Shown in pieces: positions 23,848-34,500 of a stretch of DNA of 64,000 nucleotides. The stretch covers positions 1 through 64,000 of the forward strand of contig CAZOKJ010000012.1 of the NCBI GenBank assembly GCA_964580465.1, given 5' to 3'. Each line of letters begins with the position of its first letter. Positions within the stretch are counted from its first letter, which is position 1. The notes under the pieces are model-generated. The model was not told where the DNA came from and ran no database searches. It saw only the letters and a program-made list of their open reading frames with translations. The position numbers were made by a program, and so were the translations under genes. Source of the DNA: Taishania sp964580465 (GTDB lineage Bacteria > Bacteroidota > Bacteroidia > Flavobacteriales_D > Crocinitomicaceae).

Positions 23848-25962
23848 ATGCTTAAAAAGATCTACTTACTTTTCTGTGTGCTAAGTTTAATTAACGGTCA
23901 ATTAACCGCTCAAGAAAACAATGTTCCTACCCTTCATTTTTCTAAACCCAACCTCAATCAACTTATGATCGAGAATCAAAAACGCGATGAACTTGGGTTG
24001 ATGTATCGATTTGCTACGGGAATTGAAACAAATATCACGCCTGAAAACAGTGGAATATGGACTACAGACTCAAAAGGGAATAAAATTTGGCGTTTGCACA
24101 TCAAGTATCAAGGAGCACAAGCACTTAGTTTTCTATTTTCCTCTTTTCACATTTATGGCTTAACAACATTCAATGTTTACAACAAAGAAGGATTGCGTTT
24201 GCACACAACCGTTACATCCAAAGATGTACTTGAACACGGTCAACAAAACATTGAGCTGTGTAGTGGTGATGATATGATGTTAGAATTAATCGAACCCAAA
24301 GGCACAAGACCTTCCTCATTTGTGCTAAACGAGCTATTTTATGCCTACAGAGGTCTGACTTCTAGTTTAGTAAAAAACTTTAAAGATTCTGAAAGTTGTG
24401 AAGTAAATGTTAACTGCACTGAAGGAGCAAATTGGCAAGATGAAAAGAAAGGTGTAGCACGTATTTTAGTGAAGGCTGGGACTTCATTTGGATGGTGTTC
24501 TGGATCTTTGGTTAACAATGTAAAAAAAGATTGTAAACCTTACTTTCTAACAGCAATGCACTGCGCTAGTGGTACAACTACTAATGATTACAATCAATGG
24601 AAATTTTATTTTAATTATGAAAGTAGCACTTGCACCACACCAAACAATGAAAATTCCATTCCCAATAATGCTATAACAGGTTGCTTCAAAATAGCAGGAT
24701 CTGATGACGTAAATGGAGACAATATTTCAAAATCAGATTTTTTGTTAGTACAATTGGGCACTTCTGCCAATGTAAACACTACCATTACAACGCTAAAAAA
24801 TTGGGGTGTTTATTGGAATGGCTGGGATGCTAACAACATTGCTCCAGCAAGTGGAGTTGGAATACACCATCCAGCAGGAGATATTAAAAAGATTTCAACC
24901 TATACTCAAACAGCCACATCTTCCTCATACAGCGGAACCACTCCCAATACACATTGGCAAGTAAAATGGTCTGCCACAACAAATGGTCACGGTGTAACAG
25001 AAGGAGGTTCATCAGGTTCGCCATTGTTTAACTACAACGGTGGAAATTCACGAATTGTTGGAACACTTTCAGGTGGGACTTCACTTTGTAACGCACTTAC
25101 AAGTCCTGATGTTTATGGAAAAGTTTCTTATCACTGGACGAGTGTAGCAACCACTAGTACCAAACAGTTAAAACCATGGTTAGATCCAGACAACACAGGT
25201 GTATTAACACTAGACGGTTCTTACAATCCATGTAACTCCACCAATCCTCCAAGTTCTGGACCATGTGCTGCAAGTTCTTCTTCTTGTGATGAATACATTG
25301 CTAACGTGAAATTAAACACCATTGACAACACAACAAATTGTGCCAATTACACCGATTATTCCAGTATTTCAACTAACTTAACCGCAGGAAATCAATACAC
25401 GGCTTATGTTACAACTGGCGTCATTGGTCAAGGCACAAACATGGCATATACCAACGATAAAATTGGGGTTTGGATTGATTTTAATGGAGACAACGACTTT
25501 GACGATCCAAATGAGTTAATCGGTATCAAAACATTTGATGCCAATTACAATGGAGCATTTACCTTTACCGTTCCAAATAACGTTACTCATAATGCATTGG
25601 TTAGAATGCGAGTAAGAATTGCTTACAACACAACTTTAACAGCTTGTGGCACAACAGCTGATGGCGAAGTGGAAGATTATAGAATTAAATTAATTAAAAC
25701 ATTAGGATTAAACGACTTGGAGAACAATCAATTTTCACTGTTCCCCAATCCTGCAACAAGTGAACTTACCATACAGTTAGACGAACATTTCAAGGATAAT
25801 CAGCTGACAATTTGTGACATGAATGGTCGCATTTTGCAATCTATCAGAAAAGAAAATTCAACGACAATAACAATTGATATTTCAAGGTTAGAAAGTGGAG
25901 TGTATCAATGTGTTTTACAAAATAGTTTGGGGAAAGTTGTAAAAAAATTCATCAAAATATAA
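23848..25962 (+). CDS. secreted trypsin-like peptidase with T9SS sorting tail
   Basis: The 704-residue protein has a signal peptide (about residues 1-21, ending TAQ) and an N-terminal region of about 180 residues. A serine protease domain like lysyl endopeptidase follows, with GWCSGSLVNN, catalytic His near 238 (FLTAMHC), Asp near 297 (SKSDFLLVQLG) and Ser near 389 (GGSSGSPLF). A GEVED domain (VWIDFNGDNDFDDPNELIG ... DGEVEDYRI) precedes a C-terminal Por secretion tail (SLFPNPATSELTI ... VVKKFIKI). The tail directs export through the type IX secretion system. The gene is monocistronic; TACATTTG at 23825-23832 may be its -7 box. Confidence 0.9.
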   Translation: MLKKIYLLFCVLSLINGQLTAQENNVPTLHFSKPNLNQLMIENQKRDELGLMYRFATGIETNITPENSGIWTTDSKGNKIWRLHIKYQGAQALSFLFSSFHIYGLTTFNVYNKEGLRLHTTVTSKDVLEHGQQNIELCSGDDMMLELIEPKGTRPSSFVLNELFYAYRGLTSSLVKNFKDSESCEVNVNCTEGANWQDEKKGVARILVKAGTSFGWCSGSLVNNVKKDCKPYFLTAMHCASGTTTNDYNQWKFYFNYESSTCTTPNNENSIPNNAITGCFKIAGSDDVNGDNISKSDFLLVQLGTSANVNTTITTLKNWGVYWNGWDANNIAPASGVGIHHPAGDIKKISTYTQTATSSSYSGTTPNTHWQVKWSATTNGHGVTEGGSSGSPLFNYNGGNSRIVGTLSGGTSLCNALTSPDVYGKVSYHWTSVATTSTKQLKPWLDPDNTGVLTLDGSYNPCNSTNPPSSGPCAASSSSCDEYIANVKLNTIDNTTNCANYTDYSSISTNLTAGNQYTAYVTTGVIGQGTNMAYTNDKIGVWIDFNGDNDFDDPNELIGIKTFDANYNGAFTFTVPNNVTHNALVRMRVRIAYNTTLTACGTTADGEVEDYRIKLIKTLGLNDLENNQFSLFPNPATSELTIQLDEHFKDNQLTICDMNGRILQSIRKENSTTITIDISRLESGVYQCVLQNSLGKVVKKFIKI

Positions 25963-26068
25963 AGGGCATATTATTTTATTTAGTATATTTATACTGACTA
26001 TTGATGAAAATTAAACGCTAAACAATCATTTTTAGCTTTATTTTTTAGTGAAAAACAAATAAATTGTT

Positions 26069-28582
26069 ATGAGAAAATTTACTATTGCATTGCTTTCTAC
26101 GGCTGTTTTTTGTGCAACTAGCTACAAAGCATTTTCGCAAAATTATTTAGGTGTACACTCAAGTAATTATGCCGGAGTAATGGGATTAAGCAACCAGCCT
26201 GCGAGTTTTGTTGACGGCCGTTTCGTTGCTGACATCAACTTATTCAGCGTTAATGTGGGTGCTTTTAACACCTTTAAAAAGTTTGATACCAAAGACATGC
26301 CTGGATGGTGGAGAAAATCTTTCACGACTGATACAGCTTGGATGTCGCCAGAGAAAACATTTGCTGAACGCTATTTACTTGATGGCTATAAATTAGGCGG
26401 TAAAAAGAGAGTTGGAGCAATTGTGAACACGCAAGTTGACGTTCTTAACTTCGCATTCCACATTACACGTAAAATAGCCATTGGTTTTGGAGCGAAGGCG
26501 CGTATGATAGCAAACGTAGAAGATTTTACGCCTGAATTAGCAAAGTTAGCTTCCCAAGGGTTAGATTACCCAGATTTATGGAATCTTGATTTAAAAGATC
26601 AAAACGTAAACGTGTCAACCATGGCATGGAAGGAGTTTTATGTTAATTACGGTCAGGTTTTCTATGACAAACGCGAACATTTCTTCAAAGGTGGAGTTAA
26701 TCTTAAATTTATGCAAGGAATGGGATCTGCTTATTTACATGCAAGAGACTTGAATTACAAACTTGATACAAAAGACACTTCACTTATCTTAAAAGGTGAT
26801 TTTTCTTATGGTTACTCACAGAACTTAGAAGGTGGGGATTTTAGTTTACAAAACATCCTGACTTCTTCTGCAACACGTTTAGGTGTAGGTGCTGACATTG
26901 GTTTTGTTTACGAGTGGAGGCCAGATTATGAGCACTATCAATATGAAATGGATGGTAAAAAAGAGTTATGGAGAAAAGATAACAATAAATACCGTGCTCG
27001 TGTTGGTATTTCTGTACTTGATATTGGTGGTTTACGTTTTAGAAAAGGTGGATACAGCCGCAACTTTTCTGTCAACGAAACTTCTCCATTTGATTTAACT
27101 GTTTTTAAAGATGTTAAAGACTTTGATGAATTTGATCAAACAATTGACTATTTAATTAAAAATGATCCAGATTGGACTGAAAAAGAAGATGCGGGACAGA
27201 CTTATTTCCAAAGTCTACCCACTTCAATGAGTATTCAAGGAGATTTTAAAATTTGGAAAGATTTGTACATCAATCTTACTGGAAATTTCAACTTAATTAC
27301 TCCAAAACATGAAAGCCGCGTGCGTATTGCAGATCAAATTTCCATTACTCCAAGTTATGATTTTGCATGGGCATCTATTTATTTCCCTGTTTCTTACAAT
27401 CGTTTTTCAGGGTTTAAAGCGGGTGTTGGTACACGCTTAGGACCAATCACTATTGGTATTACTGACTTTAAATCTTTATTCGCTACAGGAAAAGTAAATG
27501 GTACAGAAATTTACGCTGGATTAAGAGTTCCAATTTTATATGGTGCTCCTAAAGATAGAGATGGTGATAAAGTGTCTGACAAAAAGGACTTGTGTAAAGA
27601 CGTTCCTGGTTTATGGGAGTTTAGAGGATGTCCTGATACAGATAGCGACGGTATTCAAGATTCTGAAGACGACTGTCCTACTATTCCTGGTATTGCAGCT
27701 TTCAAAGGTTGTCCTGACACTGATGGAGATGGTATTCCTGACAAAGACGACGATTGTCCAGATGTTGCAGGTTTACCTCAATTCAAAGGTTGCCCAGATA
27801 CTGATGGAGATGGAATCATGGATAAAGAAGATGAATGTCCTGATGTTCCTGGTTTAGCTGAATATAAAGGTTGTCCTGACACAGACGGTGACGGTATTCC
27901 TGATCCAGAAGATGCTTGTCCAGAAGCTGCTGGTCCAATAGAAAACAACGGTTGTCCTGACACTGACGGTGATGGCGTATTAGACTTCTTAGATGAATGT
28001 CCAACAATAGCTGGACCTGCTGAAAACAATGGTTGCCCTTGGCCAGATACAGATGGTGATGGTGTGTTAGACAAAGACGATAAGTGTCCAACAATTCCTG
28101 GTCCAAAAGCAAACGAAGGTTGTCCTTACGTTGATACAGATGGTGATGGTGTTCCTGATAAAGATGATGAATGCCCTACTGTTGCTGGTCCAAAAGAAAA
28201 CAAAGGATGTCCAATTATCGAGGAAGAAGTAAAAGAAATTTTACGCACTGCATTTGAAAACTTAGAGTTTGAAACAGGTAAAGACATCATCAAGGAAGTT
28301 TCTAAACCTTCATTGGATGAATTAGCTGGTGTGTTGATCAAACGTGATACTTGGAAATTACAAATTGCAGGTCACACTGACAATGTTGGTAATGCACAAA
28401 GCAACTTAATCCTTTCTAAGAAAAGAGCTGAAGCCGTTAGAAATTACTTAGTTTCTAAAGGCATCGATGCAAAACGTTTCAGCGTTCTTTACTTCGGACA
28501 AACTCAGCCAATTGCTGACAATGCAACTCCTGAAGGTCGTCAGAAAAACAGACGTGTAGAAATGAATATTATTTTTGAATAA
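26069..28582 (+). CDS. OmpA-family outer-membrane protein with thrombospondin type 3 repeats
   Basis: The 837-residue protein has a signal peptide (ending KAFSQ) and an N-terminal membrane beta-barrel-like region of about 470 residues (opening NYLGVHSSNYAGVMGLSNQPASFV, as in Bacteroidota DUF5723 proteins). Eight calcium-binding repeats follow (residues 496-715), then a C-terminal OmpA peptidoglycan-binding domain (about 725-837) with LQIAGHTDNVGNAQSNLILS and RRVEMNIIFE. It anchors the outer membrane to the cell wall; the repeats form a rigid calcium-filled stalk. Monocistronic with a strong terminator. Confidence 0.92.
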   Translation: MRKFTIALLSTAVFCATSYKAFSQNYLGVHSSNYAGVMGLSNQPASFVDGRFVADINLFSVNVGAFNTFKKFDTKDMPGWWRKSFTTDTAWMSPEKTFAERYLLDGYKLGGKKRVGAIVNTQVDVLNFAFHITRKIAIGFGAKARMIANVEDFTPELAKLASQGLDYPDLWNLDLKDQNVNVSTMAWKEFYVNYGQVFYDKREHFFKGGVNLKFMQGMGSAYLHARDLNYKLDTKDTSLILKGDFSYGYSQNLEGGDFSLQNILTSSATRLGVGADIGFVYEWRPDYEHYQYEMDGKKELWRKDNNKYRARVGISVLDIGGLRFRKGGYSRNFSVNETSPFDLTVFKDVKDFDEFDQTIDYLIKNDPDWTEKEDAGQTYFQSLPTSMSIQGDFKIWKDLYINLTGNFNLITPKHESRVRIADQISITPSYDFAWASIYFPVSYNRFSGFKAGVGTRLGPITIGITDFKSLFATGKVNGTEIYAGLRVPILYGAPKDRDGDKVSDKKDLCKDVPGLWEFRGCPDTDSDGIQDSEDDCPTIPGIAAFKGCPDTDGDGIPDKDDDCPDVAGLPQFKGCPDTDGDGIMDKEDECPDVPGLAEYKGCPDTDGDGIPDPEDACPEAAGPIENNGCPDTDGDGVLDFLDECPTIAGPAENNGCPWPDTDGDGVLDKDDKCPTIPGPKANEGCPYVDTDGDGVPDKDDECPTVAGPKENKGCPIIEEEVKEILRTAFENLEFETGKDIIKEVSKPSLDELAGVLIKRDTWKLQIAGHTDNVGNAQSNLILSKKRAEAVRNYLVSKGIDAKRFSVLYFGQTQPIADNATPEGRQKNRRVEMNIIFE
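27554..28213 (+). repeat. eight thrombospondin type 3 repeats in the OmpA-like gene
   Basis: The repeats are units of 26-29 codons, each D-x-D-x-D-G-(I/V)-x-D...D-x-CP...GCP. The second to eighth keep the DTDxDG core, while the first is DRDGDK. The DNA is only partly repeated because codons differ. The calcium-binding stalk lies between the barrel and the peptidoglycan-binding domain. Confidence 0.9.
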
Positions 28583-28600
28583 ACATTCCTGAATAGTAGA

Positions 28601-28630
28601 AAAGCTGTCCGCAAGGACAGCTTTTTTTAT
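28601..28630 (+). terminator. terminator of the OmpA-like gene
   Basis: AAGCTGTCC-GCAA-GGACAGCTT forms a perfect 9-bp stem with a stable tetraloop, followed by T residues, 20 nt after the stop codon. Confidence 0.92.
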
Positions 28631-28761
28631 TTCTATAAAATCATTTTTTTTTAATCCTACTTCAGTTTTAAGACAATACCCTAGATTATTAGCATATTTT
28701 TAACAAATCAATCATTATCTTAAAACAAGAGTATTGCTAATTTTTGTACTTTTGTAATCAA

Positions 28762-30543
28762 ATGTCAACCCAAAAAAAACTAAATACACAGGTATTCTTT
28801 CGTCTTATCAATTATGCGAAAGATTATAAGCTGTACTACATACTAGCTATAGTATCTACATTGATGTTGGCTATTTTATCTCCATACAGAGTGAAACTTA
28901 TCGGAGATACCATCAACGATTACATTGCTGAAAAGCAAGATGTTCGAATGTTGACCATTTGGATTTTAATCATCATCGGTCTTTTATTGTTCGAAACATT
29001 TTTACAATTCTTTTCCTCCTTTTATTCTAATTTGCTCGCACAAAAAGTCATTTATGACATTCGAGTAAAATTATTTAGACGCATTTCCAATTTTAGAATG
29101 CCTTTTTTTGATAAACACCCGATTGGAAACATTGTAACCCGTGTGGTTTCTGACTTAGAAGCAATAACAGAAGTTTTTTCATCTGGATTAATGAGTATCA
29201 TGGGAGATGTATTGACTCTTTTGATTACCATTAGCATGATGTTCTATGTTAACTGGGAATTATCACTTTACATTCTAATTCCAATCCCTTTATTGTTCAT
29301 TGGAACACGAATTTTTGCTCGTGCTATGCGAAAATCATTTCAATTGGAAAGCCAACAAGTAGGAAAACTAAACGCCTTTGTACAAGAGCGACTAACAGGA
29401 ATGAGTTTGGTTCAAGTATTCAACCGACAAAAAGAAGAATTTGAAGCGTTTAAACTGATTAATCAAGGGCATAGAGCTGCACACATTAAAGCCATTTGGG
29501 CCAACTCTATTTTTTTTCCTTACGTTGAAATGCTCACAGCTCTTTCTATTGCCTTACTATACGTCATCACTGTAGTTCGTTTGAAAGGAGATTCCTCTGT
29601 TGACATGGTAGCAAAATTTGGAGAAATCACTGCTTTTACTTTATGGGTCAACCAATTGTACCGTCCAATTCGAATGTTGGCTGACAAGTTCAACATTTTA
29701 CAGCGTGGAACCGTTCGTTCGGAGCGTGTATTTGCCCTTCTTGATGTAGAAGAACATACACAAAATGAAGGAACAATAAGCGAATGTCACTTTAACAAAG
29801 AAATTGTTTTTTCAAACGTTTCCTTTGCGTATCAAAACAATGATTGGGTATTGAAGGACATCAATCTAACGATTGAACCAGGGTCAATGGTAGCATTTGT
29901 TGGTGCGACAGGATCTGGTAAAACAACTATTGTCAATCTATTGGGAAGGTTTTATGAATACCAAAAAGGCACGATTTCAATTGGCGGAGTAGATATTCAG
30001 GACTTAAGTTTAAAATGTTTGCGAGAAAACATCGCCTTTGTACTTCAAGATGTGTTTTTATTTTCTGACACCGTATTCAACAACATTACTTTAGGAGATA
30101 AAAGCATTACAATGGAGCAAGTAGTTGAAGCTGCGAAGGCTGTTGGTGCTCATGATTTCATTGTGAACCTCCCTGGTGGTTATGATTATCAAGTTGGAGA
30201 ACGTGGAGGTGTGCTTTCTGTCGGTCAACGACAATTGATTACCTTTATTAGAGCGTATGTTTATCGTCCGCAGATCCTCATTTTAGACGAAGCGACCTCA
30301 AGTGTTGATAGCGAATCAGAACTTTTAATACAAAAGGCAACAGATAAAATTACTGAAAACAGAACATCCATTGTCATTGCGCACCGATTGTCAACCATAC
30401 AAAAAGCGGATAAAATTGTTGTATTGGAAAAAGGACAAATCATTGAAGCGGGTTCTCACAGAGAACTTTTAGCAAAAGATGGTCAGTACAAACGACTATT
30501 TGACATGCAATTTGGCAACGAAACACTAAAGCAAGAAAAATGA
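28762..30543 (+). CDS. ABC exporter, MsbA-like fused membrane and ATPase
   Basis: The 593-residue half-transporter starts at the ATG at 28762 (MSTQKKLNT); a TTG six codons upstream opens the frame but is unlikely. Six membrane helices occupy residues 1-310 or so. The ATPase domain has Walker A (GATGSGKTT), Q loop, signature SVGQRQLI (a variant of LSGGQ), Walker B ILILDEATSS and H loop (IVIAHRLST). Such proteins flip lipids or export drugs or peptides. TACTTTTG at 28747-28754 may be the -7 box. The stop overlaps the next gene's start (ATGA), so the two are translationally coupled. Confidence 0.92.
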   Translation: MSTQKKLNTQVFFRLINYAKDYKLYYILAIVSTLMLAILSPYRVKLIGDTINDYIAEKQDVRMLTIWILIIIGLLLFETFLQFFSSFYSNLLAQKVIYDIRVKLFRRISNFRMPFFDKHPIGNIVTRVVSDLEAITEVFSSGLMSIMGDVLTLLITISMMFYVNWELSLYILIPIPLLFIGTRIFARAMRKSFQLESQQVGKLNAFVQERLTGMSLVQVFNRQKEEFEAFKLINQGHRAAHIKAIWANSIFFPYVEMLTALSIALLYVITVVRLKGDSSVDMVAKFGEITAFTLWVNQLYRPIRMLADKFNILQRGTVRSERVFALLDVEEHTQNEGTISECHFNKEIVFSNVSFAYQNNDWVLKDINLTIEPGSMVAFVGATGSGKTTIVNLLGRFYEYQKGTISIGGVDIQDLSLKCLRENIAFVLQDVFLFSDTVFNNITLGDKSITMEQVVEAAKAVGAHDFIVNLPGGYDYQVGERGGVLSVGQRQLITFIRAYVYRPQILILDEATSSVDSESELLIQKATDKITENRTSIVIAHRLSTIQKADKIVVLEKGQIIEAGSHRELLAKDGQYKRLFDMQFGNETLKQEK

Positions 30544-31403
30544 ATTTAAGAATTGGTGGAGTACCTGAGCATTTTAATCTTCCATGGAAATTAGCCTTGG
30601 AAGATGGAGATTTTAGAAAAGAAGGAATTGAAGTTCATTGGACAGATATGCCTGGTGGAACTGGTCAAATGCTTAGAGGTTTAGAAAATAACACACTAGA
30701 CGTAGCAGTTTTATTGACTGAAGGAATCACAAAGGGGATTCTACAAGGACTAAAAGCTAAAATTGTTGATGTGTATGTAACAACTCCTTTGCATTGGGGC
30801 GTTCATGTTCCCTATCATTCTAATTTTGAAAAAATTGAAGACTTAGAAGGACAAACTTTTGCAATTTCTCGTTATGGTTCTGGTTCTCACTTAATGGCTT
30901 ATATCACTGCCGATCGCCATGGATGGGTCACAAGCAATTTAAAATTCAATGTTGTTGGCGATATTTATGGCGCTTTGTGGGCATTAGAGAACAACGAAGC
31001 ACAAATTTTCTTGTGGGATAAATACATGACGCATCCCTACACAGCACAAAAAAAATGTCGCTACATTGATGAAGTCATCACACCATGGCCGTGTTTTGTC
31101 ATTGCTGCAAGAGAAGAACTTGCCAACAATCAACCTGAATTGTTACACAAAGTTTCGCAAATAGTAAACCGTCGTGCACAGCAAATGAAGGAAATGGAAC
31201 ACATTGTAGAAATCATTTCATGGCGCTACAACCTTCGATCTAATCAAGTACAAAACTGGCTAACAGAAACAGATTGGAACACGCAACTTATCAAATATCC
31301 TTTGGCTTTTGAACGAACAGTAAGTTATCTTTCAAAATTGAATTTAATCAGCACAGACGAAGCGGAAAATTGGAGAGAAAAGTTGTTCATCCCTGAAAAT
31401 TAA
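30540..31403 (+). CDS. periplasmic-binding-protein-like protein without signal peptide
   Basis: The 287-residue protein has the fold signature of NMT1/THI5-like type 2 substrate-binding proteins: opening MNLRIGGVPEHFNLPWKLAL, then GGTGQMLRGLENNTLDVAVL and LEGQTFAISRYGSGSHLMAY. There is no signal peptide or lipobox, so it should be cytoplasmic, unlike transporter-associated binding proteins. It overlaps the exporter gene by 4 nt. It may be an intracellular metabolite-binding protein or an enzyme of the pyrimidine/thiamine-related THI5 group; the ligand cannot be read from sequence. Confidence 0.8.
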   Translation: MNLRIGGVPEHFNLPWKLALEDGDFRKEGIEVHWTDMPGGTGQMLRGLENNTLDVAVLLTEGITKGILQGLKAKIVDVYVTTPLHWGVHVPYHSNFEKIEDLEGQTFAISRYGSGSHLMAYITADRHGWVTSNLKFNVVGDIYGALWALENNEAQIFLWDKYMTHPYTAQKKCRYIDEVITPWPCFVIAAREELANNQPELLHKVSQIVNRRAQQMKEMEHIVEIISWRYNLRSNQVQNWLTETDWNTQLIKYPLAFERTVSYLSKLNLISTDEAENWREKLFIPEN

Positions 31404-31457
31404 ATCTTCTTTAAAGATAATTTAATCTTTATTCAATAATAAACATTTTAAATAAAA

Positions 31458-31490
31458 AGAGAGTGCCTGACTTTTCAGACACTCTCTTCT
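31458..31490. terminator. bidirectional terminator between convergent operons
   Basis: AGAGAGTGCCTGA and TCAGACACTCTCT pair around CTTT with one mismatch. A rich flank lies on the left and T-rich on the right, so it can end both the binding-protein gene on the plus strand and the RND operon on the minus strand. Confidence 0.85.
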
Positions 31491-31522
31491 GTTTAACTTA
31501 ATTTCAGTTGTAAAATCAACAA

Positions 31523-34500
31523 CTATTCTTCTTTGTCTGTTTTAGGAGTAATTGCTGGCGGAATTAATTTATAAACCACTGGTGTTACAATACGTGACAA
31601 CAATGTTGAGCTTATTAATCCTCCAATAATTACAATTGCAAGCGGTGAAGTCATCGGATTGGTTGACCAAGCAATTGGCAACAAACCTCCAATAGCAGTC
31701 AATGTTGTCAAAATAATTGGCAAGAATCGTATTTCCGAAGCCTTTTCAGCCGCTTCTGTTACGCCAAGTCCTTCTTCTCTTAATTGATTCGTAAAGTCAA
31801 CCAATAAAATGGTGTTTTTAACCTCAATACCAGCTAATGCAACCAATCCAATTGTTGAAACAAACGATAATGGATTACCTGTAATCCACAATGCAGCCAC
31901 TGCTCCAACAATACCGAGTGGAATGACTGACAATACAATTAAGGTACTTTTTAAGGTTTTAAATTCTAACACCAAAATAGCAATAAACAAGAAAGCAGTG
32001 ATGATTACAATAGTTCCAAATCCACCGAAGGCCTCTTCTTTACTTTCTACCTCCCCTCCCATCGCAAAATGATAACCATCAGGAAGCTTGAATTTCTTCA
32101 TTTGATTTTCTACATCTGCAATCACATCGTTGTTAGAATAACCTTTCTTTACAAAGGAATTGACATAAACAACACGCGTTCTATCAATATGGTGGATAGA
32201 AACAGGAGATTCTTCTAAATCGACTGTAACAAATTGCTTAATTGGCATAGCCATTCCTTGCACGTTTTCTACAAATACACCATCTAAAATTGTCAAATCA
32301 GCATATTCATTACGTGGAACACTAATGCGAATTTTGTAATCCGAATTATCTTTATCAGGATCTGAGAAAGAAGCAACATCTAAACCAGAAATTGCCATGC
32401 GAATTGTTCGATCAATCAATGCTGTGGGAACACCAAAAGCCAATGCTTTTTCACGATTCACGTTGATTTTTAAGTCCATTTTACTAAAACGAGAAGGATT
32501 ATTAATATCTTCCGTTCCTTTCGTTTTTTTCAATAACGTTTCCACTTTTGATGCCAAATGACGCAAGGTATCCATGTTTTCACCAAAAAGTCGCACTTCC
32601 ACAGGTGACAAAATAGGAACTCCTTGTTCAAAATTGCGCACTTCAATTCTCGCACCTAAAAAATGATTCCACTTTTCGCGCAAAGAATCCATGATTACCA
32701 ACTTGTCTTTTACCTTCACATTGTCCTTTAGTTGAACAAAAATTTCGGCAAAATCTTGCTTTTCACTTGCTTGATCAAGGTTGTAATAAATACGTGGATT
32801 TCCTTTACCAACATTGCTAGAGAAATACTTAATTTCTTTAACTTTTTTCAAATCAGCTTCAATCAAACGCGTAATACTATCAGAGTGATAAATATTAGAT
32901 TGTGGCGGCGGCGTAATGTGTACCATAAATTGCGGTTTTTCAGAAGATGGAAACAACTGAAATCCTAATTTTGGAATCATTAACAAAGAACCTATAAAAA
33001 TAATAGCTGCTAAAATAACGGTCAACACAGGTTTTTTCAAAGCTTTATCTAACCATACTGCATACGTTAAGTGGATGACTTTTTGTAATCCTTTTAAGAT
33101 AAAATTTCCTTCCTCACTTTCATGTGGTTTTAGCATAAAAGTAGCCAACAATGGGACAACCAATAAAGCGACGAACATAGAACCAAGTACTGAACCAATT
33201 ACAGAAGTAGGTAAACTACGAATGAACTGTCCCGCCATTTCAGGAAGAAACATCAAAGGCAAGAAAGCTACAACTAAAGTTGCTGTACAACCTAATACCG
33301 CAAACAAAATTTGTTGTGTACCTTTAATAGCTGCCTCAGCCCTTGAATAGCCCTCACGCATCCAACGCTCAATGTTTTCCACAACAACAATGCTATCATC
33401 AACCACCAATCCTAAAGCAACGACGAATCCTACGATACTCAGTTGATTTAAAGAGAAACCAAACGCGTTTAGGATGATAATTCCAATGGCCAATGACAAA
33501 GGAATGGCAATCATTACCACAAAAGAAGCACGATAACCCAATGGCAACAATGTGAATAGAACCAAACCAATCGCAATAGCAAAATCTAATCCCAAGCCTC
33601 TCAGACGTTTTTGCACGTTGTCAGCTTGTTCAAATTGGACAACTAAGTCAACATTACTTGGTAATTTTTTCTTAAAACTCTCTAATACTTTTTGATAATC
33701 ATCTTGGGTATCACTAATGTTTACACCTTTCTTTTGAGCCGCAGTAATGAACAAACAATTATAGCCATTCAAGCGAGTCAAATGGGTCTGAGGTGAAAAA
33801 TCAAAATATACATCCGCTACGTCTGATAATACAATGTTTTTGCCCTGATAACTTGAAATGATGGTACGTTTCACCTCATCAATGCTACGGTAATTCCCAC
33901 TTGTTTTAACACTAAATGTTTTTTCACCAGCATGTACACTCCCTCCAGGTATATTCATCGCTTCACTGCCAATGGCATCCATCACTTGACTCAATGGAAT
34001 TTTCAATTGAGCCAATTTCCCTTGATTTACATCCACTCGAACCAATTGCTCAGTGATTCCATGAATAGTTACCTCTTTAATAGATTTCACTTTTTCCAAC
34101 TCTGTTTTCAACTGGTTGGACAAGTTATTCATTACTTGTTTAGACGCATTTTCAGAAACCAAAGAAGCTTGTAAAATGCTTACGTTAGTTGGGTCAATTT
34201 CTATGACTTGCGCTTTGTAAATCCCTTCTGGCAAATCTTCTTGCAAAGCAGATCCTAATTCACGCAAAACTTCTTGGTACTTAGCATTATAATCAGCAGA
34301 ATAATCATATTCAACAACAATAAGCACCAAGCCATTATCAATTTTGGTTTTTAGCTTTTTAATTTTATCCAAGCCACTAAAACGAGCTTCCAATGGTTTA
34401 GCAACCAATTGTTCCATATCGTTTGGACTTGCCCCTGGATAAACTACTACAACCGGGAAATACGGCGCAACCATGTCAGGATCCTCAGCTCTAGGCATTG

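Noticed and set aside
27778..28112. Long repetitive open frames on the minus strand across the OmpA-like gene
   Set aside because: They mirror the Asp/Gly-rich calcium-repeat codons on the plus strand; no start or signal supports them.
27554..28213. Possible tandem DNA repeat or CRISPR-like array
   Set aside because: The period corresponds to the protein repeat unit, with synonymous differences and no spacer structure.
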